A stretch of 6,214 bases of DNA from contig CAJQPV010000246.1 in assembly GCA_905480305.1 (NCBI GenBank), forward strand, positions 1-6,214, written 5' to 3'. Positions within the stretch are counted from its first letter, which is position 1. Each line of letters opens with the position of its first letter. A model generated the notes under the pieces. The model saw only the letters and a list, made by a program, of their open reading frames with translations. It was not told where the DNA came from and searched no databases. A program made the translations under genes and the position numbers. Shown in pieces: positions 1 to 5,467 of the stretch. Source of the stretch: an uncultured Gammaproteobacteria bacterium. Lineage in GTDB: Bacteria > Pseudomonadota > Gammaproteobacteria > UBA9214.

Positions 1-2177
1 TTAGGCAGTTGACCGATTTTTGTCAGAACACGGCTTAGCTGTCCAATATCCGCGATTTCCAGCGTCAGACTCATTCGGGCTATACCGTCACTTTCATCGG
101 TTGCTGTATTTACACCTTGCAGATTTATTTTCTCGTTTGCCAGTAAAGATGTTATGTCGCGTAACAGGCCTGAGCGGTCATATGCTTCCACGGCAATGTC
201 GACTGCATAACCTTCTCCGGTGTCATCGCCCCACTCGACTTCAATCAGTCGATCGCGGTCATCTCCTTGCAAACGCAACACGTTGCCGCAATCCTGCCGG
301 TGAATGGTAACGCCCCGTCCCCGGGTTATATATCCAATGATCGGATCATTGGGCACCGGGTGGCAGCAGCGAGCAGTCGTGGTTAACAGGTTTCCTACAC
401 CGAATACTTTAAAACCTCCCGGCGTTATAGAATGCTCTCTTCTTGCCAGTCGCGGGCGACTTGCCTCATGGACCTCCTCTCTCGGCACCAGTTCATTAAC
501 GGCATTGGCAAGATGTCCGGCGGTAATATCACCATGACCGACGGCCTCGAAAAATTCGTCAACCTGTTTGTGCTTGAAACGACTCGCAATTTTTTCTATC
601 GGCAAGTCTGTCACCCCGAGACGATGTAGCTCCCGGTCCAGAATACTGCGTCCTGCTGCAACATTATGTTCAAAATCCTGGTGCTTGAACCATGTCCGTA
701 CCCGTGACCGGGCGCGCGAGGTTTTCAGGTATCCGAGATGCGTATTCAGCCAGTCACGACTGGGCTCACCCTGGCGTGTTGTCAGCACTTCGACCTGCTC
801 CCCATTCTGTAACTGGTAGGTCAGTTGCACAATACGGCCATTAATCTTGGCACCGCGACAGCGATGTCCAACCTCGGTGTGTACCGCATAGGCAAAATCA
901 AGTGGCGTTGCACCCTGCGGTAAATCAACAATCCGACCTTGCGGGGTTAATACATAGACGCGGTCATGAAATGCTTCGGACTTGAAGCGATCAACAAAAT
1001 CAGTGGCGCTATCTTCTTCATCCTTCCACTCAAGCACCTGTCTTAGCCAGGCAATTTTATCTTCGTAGACAGAATCACCGCCACCGCCTTCCTTGTAGCG
1101 CCAGTGTGCGGCTACACCCAGTTCGGCATGCCGGTGCATTTGCTCGGTGCGGATCTGAATTTCAAGGTTATAGCCTTCCGGCCCTACTACTGCCGTGTGC
1201 AGAGAGCGATACATATTCTTTTTGGGATTCGCAATGTAGTCGTCAAACTCATTCGGTATATGCCGCCACAGTCCATGCACGACACCGAGAGCCGCATAAC
1301 AGTCCTTCTCTTCCTTCACCAGGATACGCACTGCGCGCATATCAAAAATTTGATCAAAGTCGACCTGCTTGCGCTGCATCTTGCGCCAGATACTGTTGAT
1401 ATGTTTTGGGCGACCGCTAATCGACGCCTTGATACCGGCTTTCTTCAGCTCGGCTTCAATCTGTTTGACGACATTGTTTATATAAGCTTCACGGGACTCA
1501 CGTTTTTCATCCAGCTGGACAGCCAGTTGCTGGTAGGCAGCCGGCTCAAGGTAGCGCAGGGACAGATCCTCCAGCTCCCACTTGATTTGCCAGATACCCA
1601 GTCGATTTGCCAGTGGCGCATAGATATCCAGTGTTTCCTGTGAGATACGCCGTTGTTTATCTTTTCCCAGGTGCTGCAAGGTCCGCATATTATGCAAACG
1701 GTCTGCCAGTTTGATGAGCACAACCCGTACATCGTCTGCCATCGCCAGTAACAGTTTTCGCAGACTTTCTGCCTGGGCATGGCTACCCTGACCCTCCTGA
1801 TCAAGCTGCTGGAACTCTCCGATACGTTCCATCTTGGTAACACCATCAACCAGTCGGGCAATAACCGGCCCAAACTCTTCCCTGACATCATCAAGTGTAA
1901 CTTCGGTATCTTCTACCACATCATGCAACATGGCGGCAGCAAGCGTTTCATAATCCAGCTTGAGGCTGCTGAGTATTTCGGCAACAGCCTGCACATGGCT
2001 GAAATAGGGTTCGCCGGAAGCACGCTGCTGATCGCGATGCGCAGAAATTGCCCAGTCCGCCGCCTTTTCGAGTAACTGTCTCTCGGCATCAGGCCGCCCT
2101 TTCAGCCACTCACCAACGGGCAACAGCCCGTCCGCGAGCAGTTCATCAGACCGGGAAGATACGATTAACTCATCCAT
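1..2177 (-). CDS. relA: RelA, (p)ppGpp synthetase of the long RelA/SpoT family (3' end cut by window edge)
   Basis: This protein transfers pyrophosphate from ATP to GTP or GDP, making the stringent-response alarmone (p)ppGpp on stalled ribosomes. The frame is open for 725 codons; E. coli RelA (about 744 aa) suggests only about ten residues are missing. Domains in order: HD domain (about 35-190), synthetase (about 250-362), TGS (about 402-463, starting at DRVYVLTPQG), helical region, Cys/His zinc-finger-like segment (CCH at 604-606 to the QDC at 628-630), and ACT (about 657 to the end). The synthetase carries EFDD (310-313), the signature of ribosome-dependent RelA, and the catalytic strand EIQIRT (339-344). 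The HD domain retains R52, H61, H85-D86, E89-D90, D159 and N163, so hydrolysis is also possible; E. coli RelA lacks these. The ATG at 2177 was chosen because an in-frame TAA lies ten codons upstream with no other start between. It has only GGTGG directly against the ATG as a poor ribosome site. Confidence 0.96.
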   Translation of the reverse strand, partial: MDELIVSSRSDELLADGLLPVGEWLKGRPDAERQLLEKAADWAISAHRDQQRASGEPYFSHVQAVAEILSSLKLDYETLAAAMLHDVVEDTEVTLDDVREEFGPVIARLVDGVTKMERIGEFQQLDQEGQGSHAQAESLRKLLLAMADDVRVVLIKLADRLHNMRTLQHLGKDKQRRISQETLDIYAPLANRLGIWQIKWELEDLSLRYLEPAAYQQLAVQLDEKRESREAYINNVVKQIEAELKKAGIKASISGRPKHINSIWRKMQRKQVDFDQIFDMRAVRILVKEEKDCYAALGVVHGLWRHIPNEFDDYIANPKKNMYRSLHTAVVGPEGYNLEIQIRTEQMHRHAELGVAAHWRYKEGGGGDSVYEDKIAWLRQVLEWKDEEDSATDFVDRFKSEAFHDRVYVLTPQGRIVDLPQGATPLDFAYAVHTEVGHRCRGAKINGRIVQLTYQLQNGEQVEVLTTRQGEPSRDWLNTHLGYLKTSRARSRVRTWFKHQDFEHNVAAGRSILDRELHRLGVTDLPIEKIASRFKHKQVDEFFEAVGHGDITAGHLANAVNELVPREEVHEASRPRLARREHSITPGGFKVFGVGNLLTTTARCCHPVPNDPIIGYITRGRGVTIHRQDCGNVLRLQGDDRDRLIEVEWGDDTGEGYAVDIAVEAYDRSGLLRDITSLLANEKINLQGVNTATDESDGIARMSLTLEIADIGQLSRVLTKIGQLP

Positions 2178-2206
2178 CCACCATATATAGCAATAAGCTA
2201 CCGATT

Positions 2207-2235
2207 ATTAAATGACTTTTTGCCAATACAGCGAA
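2207..2235 (-). promoter_or_regulatory. Candidate sigma70-type promoter for relA
   Basis: Read on the minus strand, TTCGCT (2235-2230) is followed after exactly 17 bp by TTTAAT (2212-2207). The -10 element matches the consensus in five of six bases, while the -35 matches in only three. Transcription would start near 2200, leaving a leader of about 23 nt before the relA ATG. The AT-rich stretch just upstream of relA is the only such stretch in the otherwise GC-rich hairpin region, which fits a promoter. This rests on consensus matching by eye and is a weak prediction. Confidence 0.3.
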
Positions 2236-2293
2236 GCAGACGGTGCTTTAGAGTCCCCGATAGGGGATCAGTAAACCCCTCGCCTTTAGGCGA
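2232..2293. repeat. Two short hairpins in the relA upstream region (diverged palindromic repeats)
   Basis: Two perfect 5-bp stems lie close together: TCCCC-GATA-GGGGA (2254-2267) and TCGCC-TTTA-GGCGA (2280-2293). The second has the same TTTA loop as the larger hairpin at 2511-2530. The segment 2232-2251 also begins CGAAGC and ends GCTTTAG, as does 2506-2524, which suggests a decayed copy of the same element. On the minus strand, the 2280-2293 hairpin with its GAGGGG flank resembles a degraded copy of the CCCTCTCCC-type repeat at 2357-2460. No protein gene is supported here. Confidence 0.5.
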
Positions 2294-2356
2294 TGGATCA
2301 GGATGTATGGAAAAAGCATTCAACATAATACCAACGCGGTTGATAAAAGAAGGATT

Positions 2357-2460
2357 CCTTCTCCCTCCGGGAGAAGGCCAGGAAGAGGGGGTGGGAATCA
2401 AGAAGAAGTGTTTGTTGAATCGATCCCCTCTCCCCAACCCTCTCCCGGTGGGAGAGGGGG
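2357..2460. repeat. REPIN-like inverted pair of CCCTCTCCC-type palindromic repeats
   Basis: Copy A (2357-2391) is a 9-bp perfect stem, CCTTCTCCC / GGGAGAAGG, with a TCC loop, followed by a G-rich tail. Copy B (2425-2460) holds CCCTCTCCC / GGGAGAGGG (2438-2446 and 2450-2458) with a GGT loop. The reverse complement of copy B aligns with copy A over about 34 bases, including the tail. The two copies face each other across a 33-bp AT-richer spacer, so the whole unit could also fold into one long hairpin. This is the architecture of REPINs (paired inverted REP sequences). Similar G/C-rich palindromes are common between genes in many proteobacteria and produce spurious reading frames rich in PSP and GEG, as here. 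Confidence 0.75.
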
Positions 2461-2464
2461 TTTA

Positions 2465-2530
2465 ATCGGCCGGATGGCCGATCGATCCGGCTTTTAGCCG
2501 TAACCCGAAGCCACCAGCTTTAGCCGGTGG
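2465..2530. repeat. Cluster of three hairpins, two with TTTA-type loops, ending in an imperfect 8-bp REP-like palindrome
   Basis: Three stem-loops follow one another: ATCGGCC-GGAT-GGCCGAT (2465-2482, perfect 7 bp), CGGC-TTTTA-GCCG (2488-2500), and CCACCAGC-TTTA-GCCGGTGG (2511-2530, one A/C mismatch). CCGGAT (2470-2475) could instead pair with ATCCGG (2485-2490), giving an alternative fold. The last hairpin is flanked by CGAAG and TTGTTCAC, the kind of layout seen in REP sequences mobilised by RAYT/IS200-type transposases; that link is recalled from general pattern, not shown here. It also lies downstream of the GTPase gene on the minus strand and might block 3' exonucleases. No T tract follows it, so it is not a standard terminator. 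Confidence 0.55.
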
Positions 2531-2565
2531 TTGTTCACACAGAAAAGTTGCAGAAACAGGAACGC

Positions 2566-2583
2566 CGGCGAATGCCAACGCCG
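2566..2583 (-). terminator. Weak stem-loop just after the GTPase stop codon
   Basis: CGGCG (2566-2570) can pair with CGCCG (2579-2583) across an 8-nt loop, starting 6 nt past the GTPase stop codon. On the minus strand the T run (TTTTT) comes before the stem rather than after it, so it does not fit an intrinsic terminator well. It may only protect the transcript end. Confidence 0.2.
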
Positions 2584-2589
2584 TAAAAA

Positions 2590-4143
2590 TCAGGTGATGT
2601 GCCTGTCCGGCTCAGACTGTCCGGGGTCATCTGCCACAGTTGTTTCCTTGTTGACAGGTGCGACCACTGCAAGTGGTGGAGATGGCTTCTGTGGACTCGA
2701 CTGATCCCCTGACGGATCGGTAAAAGTGTCATTGAGGCGTTGCACATAGTGATTTGCTGAATCTATAACACGCTGCAAGCGCCGGTAATTATGGTTGCCC
2801 CAACCTACCGGAGACTTTCTGAATATGCTGTGCCAGGGACGTGTGTTAAACACAAAGGCATTTCGAATGCGTTCCAGCTCCAGCCCGGGTGAACTCGCCT
2901 TTTCCAGCTGGCCGATAACCCGTCGCTGTGCAAATTTACGCGCTTTGAAGTGCAGAAAAATGAAGCCGCCCGCTGCCAGAAAAGCAAATATCAGCGTCCA
3001 GGCTATGTTATTACTTGAGCCCTGCCACCAGTCCGGCGTCCCCAGCTTAAAACCGTCCCTGAATCCCAGCCACTGCATCAGGAACACAGCAATTACCAGG
3101 TACAAGAGTGCAAACAATGCATCTGCCCGATACACCAGCTTGCGCCAGCGAGCCTTCAGTGACTCAATCTGCGGCACAAGTTTCTCTTCGATGTGGTGCG
3201 CGGTTTTCTCCAGCGCCCCGGTAATTCGATAGGCGCGTTCAACGCCTACACCCTGAATGCGCTGGTGAATCTCCTCAAGATCATGATCTCGCTTGGACTC
3301 GTATCGCCGCCGTAAGGAATCATCTTCGATAGTAACTGCGACTTCCGGATTATAGATGCAATAAAAGCGTCCTGCTGTCAGACCTTCCTGTGCCAGTGCA
3401 CGTTGCCAGGCCCCCACGACTTCCTCCGGGTTGTCGTCCCGGGCAGTGGTATCCATCTGGTTCAATATAAAAACAAACTTGGTTGCATCAGGACGATGAA
3501 TGGTCTCGCCAACAAGATGCGCCAGTGTATCCCGCATTGCACCAGGTTCCGGATGCCGTGCATCAAAAAACACCAGCACCAGATCTGACAAATCGATAAT
3601 GTGGTTGGTTAGCCGCAGGGTAGCTGTTCGTTGAGAATCGGCATCAAAACCGGGAGAATCAATCATGATCCGTCCCCGCAGCTTCTCGCTTGGACTGGTT
3701 TTCAGCTGCAGGTAAGTATCTACACGCCGCCCCTCACCCTGGGCAACTTTCTCGAGTTCGTTACTGATTTGATAGAACGGAAAGCGCGGATCGGCATCCA
3801 GAGCCGAACCAGGCAACGCCTTGGTGCCATGGTCACCACCAAAACAGACGACGGTAAACTTGTCATCAACCGCCTGATTACCGGTGTCCTGCAAGGACTG
3901 CCCGAGGTAATGGTTGATAAATGTCGACTTACCGGCTGAGAAAGTACCCAGCACCGAGATCATCGGCCACCAGGATATCTGGGTTGCGAATGACTGATCG
4001 GGATTGAGGATTCCCATGGTATGGCCGACCCGGTCCAGCAATCGATAGCTCTGTACCGCCTCGACCAGCACCGGATTTTCTTTCTTCAGATGCTGTTCAA
4101 GATTTTTAAGTCTGTGCTTTATTGTTTTACCCGCGCTAAACAT
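2590..4143 (-). CDS. Dynamin-like GTPase with a transmembrane hairpin
   Basis: This 517-residue protein is a membrane-tethered large GTPase. The G1 P-loop is GTFSAGKST (66-74), typical of bacterial dynamins; a T97 in the following segment may be the G2 threonine, G3 is DSPG (162-165), and G4 is NQMD (228-231). A helical region with many charged residues (about 280-338) leads into two hydrophobic segments, about 341-358 and 380-398, separated by a short loop containing DWWQG. A basic, Arg-rich region follows, and then a Pro/Ser-rich tail (about 476-517). The arrangement suggests a cytoplasmic GTPase anchored by a membrane hairpin. Family members bind, remodel or fuse membranes; the role of this one is unknown. 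AGGGA sits 6 nt before the ATG. The upstream coiled-coil gene ends 80 bp away. The tail is low in complexity and probably disordered. Confidence 0.9.
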   Translation of the reverse strand: MFSAGKTIKHRLKNLEQHLKKENPVLVEAVQSYRLLDRVGHTMGILNPDQSFATQISWWPMISVLGTFSAGKSTFINHYLGQSLQDTGNQAVDDKFTVVCFGGDHGTKALPGSALDADPRFPFYQISNELEKVAQGEGRRVDTYLQLKTSPSEKLRGRIMIDSPGFDADSQRTATLRLTNHIIDLSDLVLVFFDARHPEPGAMRDTLAHLVGETIHRPDATKFVFILNQMDTTARDDNPEEVVGAWQRALAQEGLTAGRFYCIYNPEVAVTIEDDSLRRRYESKRDHDLEEIHQRIQGVGVERAYRITGALEKTAHHIEEKLVPQIESLKARWRKLVYRADALFALLYLVIAVFLMQWLGFRDGFKLGTPDWWQGSSNNIAWTLIFAFLAAGGFIFLHFKARKFAQRRVIGQLEKASSPGLELERIRNAFVFNTRPWHSIFRKSPVGWGNHNYRRLQRVIDSANHYVQRLNDTFTDPSGDQSSPQKPSPPLAVVAPVNKETTVADDPGQSEPDRHIT

Positions 4144-4223
4144 CGGTCGTCCCTTTATAGAACAGCGTTGCTATTGCCCCTGCCATTAACAGGCTTGTCC
4201 AACCGTCATATACAATCGCGATA

Positions 4224-4727
4224 CTACCAGGGGATCATTTTCATCGGTCTGGCAACCTGCTGCATATTACTGCTCATCCGCCCCATGTCATTACGAATCT
4301 GGTACATGGGAACCGCAATCACCGCCATGGTGGTATTCATCCTGTCGAGACTAACCAGCATATCTTTCATGGAACGGGTACCCTCACCCGTATCCGTGGC
4401 TATGTGTGTCAGATTACCGGACATAAGGGCAACATTGCCAGAAACAGCTGTCATATTCACAGCCACGTGATCCATGGAAGTGACGACCGTATCCATACTG
4501 TTGGCCAGTCGCCCGATATCGTTACTGAGGCTGTAGATCAGAAAAAAGCCATAGGCCGCAAGAATAATAAAAGCCAGCATGGAAGGATAAACAACCAGTT
4601 CCCAGCGTCTGGCACTGGCTTCGAAGGTCCTGGCAAACTTGTCCATGCAAACCGCCATACTCTGCGGCATACCGGACTCATCAGTCCCCTCCTGGGAAAT
4701 AGCGCTTTTATCTTGGCAATCAGTCAT
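4224..4727 (-). CDS. Single-TM protein with a methionine-rich heptad coiled coil, function unknown
   Basis: I do not recognise a characterised family for this 167-residue protein. A polar N-terminus (1-39) is followed by RR (40-41) and one hydrophobic segment (about 44-66). By the positive-inside rule the C-terminus should lie in the periplasm. From I71 to I165 the hydrophobic residues follow a near-perfect a/d heptad: M78, M85, M92, V99, L106, then M120, L127, M134, M141, M148, M155 and M162. Partners three residues on are almost all V, I or M. Only the heptad at T113/G116 is broken. Nineteen of the 167 residues are methionine. The layout recalls the coiled-coil stalk of chemoreceptors, but no HAMP or signalling hairpin is visible. 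AGGAG lies 8 nt before the ATG. The DUF302 gene is 95 bp upstream and the GTPase gene 80 bp downstream, so a shared transcript is likely. Confidence 0.85.
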   Translation of the reverse strand: MTDCQDKSAISQEGTDESGMPQSMAVCMDKFARTFEASARRWELVVYPSMLAFIILAAYGFFLIYSLSNDIGRLANSMDTVVTSMDHVAVNMTAVSGNVALMSGNLTHIATDTGEGTRSMKDMLVSLDRMNTTMAVIAVPMYQIRNDMGRMSSNMQQVARPMKMIPW

Positions 4728-4782
4728 TTAGAGAACTCCTGCATATTTAATTCTTTACAGATCATGCAGTATAACCAAGCTG

Positions 4783-4811
4783 CCCGCAAAGTACGCCATT
4801 GACTTTGCGGG
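4783..4811 (-). terminator. 10-bp perfect stem-loop between the DUF302 and coiled-coil genes
   Basis: CCCGCAAAGT (4783-4792) pairs perfectly with ACTTTGCGGG (4802-4811) across a 9-nt loop, 11 nt beyond the DUF302 stop codon. On the minus strand the stem is followed by CAGCTTGGTTAT, which is not a clean T tract. It is therefore more likely a partial terminator, an attenuator or an RNA-stability element that adjusts expression between the two genes than a full stop. Confidence 0.5.
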
Positions 4812-4822
4812 CGATATATCGC
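4811..4822. promoter_or_regulatory. Perfect 12-bp palindrome directly after the DUF302 stop codon
   Basis: GCGATATATCGC is its own reverse complement, ends exactly where the DUF302 stop codon begins, and shares one base with the adjoining hairpin. It could be a second small stem or a binding site for a dimeric regulator. No matching second copy was noticed in the window. Confidence 0.3.
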
Positions 4823-5431
4823 TCAGAATTCTCCTTCTGCGCCGCGATTCATGATGTCCAGGATTATATCCTTGACCTGGTTGGCCTCCTCGAAGAGTTC
4901 AGCTGGCAACTCGGAACCGCCATGGATCATCATGTCCATGTTGAGGCTGTACAACCAAAGCTTACCGGACTTGTCCTCCACCACCGAAATTCGGCAAGGC
5001 AGATAGGCAGAAAACGCATCCGAGTACTCGACCATCTTCGCAGCTGTGAGCGGATTACAGAACATGTAAATCTTCAGGTAGCGCTGATCCTCACCGGTCA
5101 TTGCAGCAACCTGCTCCGAGAGTGGCAACTCACCAACATTCTTGATGTTGTGTTCATTGGCAACAAAACGCATGGTGTCTTCCACATCAGTGGCACTTAA
5201 TCCATCAGCAACGGGACGTCTCCAGACAGTCGCCTCGGCGCCATTTCCTGTTGCCAGCAAGCTCTTCGTCATATCCATATAGACCTGTGGTGACATCGGA
5301 TCAAACGAACTGAGGTTTTTCAGGTTCTTCACATCCTGCATACCAAAACCATAGGTCATGGCAACCCATATCAGCCCGGCTACCAGGGCAAGTCCAGTCA
5401 GCGCCAGCAAATTCCATATCAATTTAATCAT
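4823..5431 (-). CDS. Membrane-anchored DUF302 domain protein
   Basis: This 202-residue protein starts with a signal-anchor-like hydrophobic segment (about 5-27, K3 before it), which places the rest in the periplasm. After a linker comes a DUF302 domain (about 85-190). Its recognisable parts are the VGELPL stretch (99-104), KIYMFCNP (120-127), YLPCRISVVED (143-153), and the closing strand YSLNMD followed by a helix. DUF302 is a small alpha/beta domain of unknown biochemical role, often found in secreted or membrane proteins of sulfur- and metal-metabolising bacteria. C125 and C146 lie in its two best-conserved strands and could bind a ligand or form a disulfide; this is inference. AGAGGA sits 5 nt before the ATG. 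The TPR gene ends 36 bp upstream, so the pair is probably co-transcribed. The domain call is from motif recognition without a profile search. Confidence 0.85.
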   Translation of the reverse strand: MIKLIWNLLALTGLALVAGLIWVAMTYGFGMQDVKNLKNLSSFDPMSPQVYMDMTKSLLATGNGAEATVWRRPVADGLSATDVEDTMRFVANEHNIKNVGELPLSEQVAAMTGEDQRYLKIYMFCNPLTAAKMVEYSDAFSAYLPCRISVVEDKSGKLWLYSLNMDMMIHGGSELPAELFEEANQVKDIILDIMNRGAEGEF

Positions 5432-5467
5432 GTCGTTCCTCTTACTGCTTCGGGGTTAAAAAAATTA

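Noticed and set aside
1104..1643. A 179-codon plus-strand frame and several other long frames on both strands inside 1-2177
   Set aside because: They lie opposite or across the relA frame, which is unmistakable by homology throughout; their translations resemble nothing and are out of phase with the relA codons.
2198..2465. Overlapping frames on both strands with PSPGG, PSPKGEG and LPPGEG stretches
   Set aside because: The sequences are translations of the palindromic repeats, a known source of spurious gene calls, and the frames have no separate support.
2178..2589. CRISPR array or RNA gene in the repeat-rich gap
   Set aside because: The repeats are palindromes of differing sequence and spacing, not regularly spaced identical units, and no tRNA-like or known ncRNA fold was seen.
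4126..4140. FSAGKT near the N-terminus of the GTPase looks like a second P-loop
   Set aside because: It lacks the leading Gly and beta strand of a G1 motif; the real P-loop is at residues 66-74 and is followed by proper G3 and G4 motifs.
4728..4782. A separate promoter for the coiled-coil gene (TTGGTT, 17 bp, AAGAAT on the minus strand)
   Set aside because: Both boxes match the consensus poorly (three and four of six bases), so it cannot be told from chance in AT-rich sequence.
5453..5467. T run after the TPR gene stop codon (minus strand) as a terminator
   Set aside because: No stem-loop precedes it, and the DUF302 start with a good ribosome site follows within 36 bp, which fits continuing transcription.
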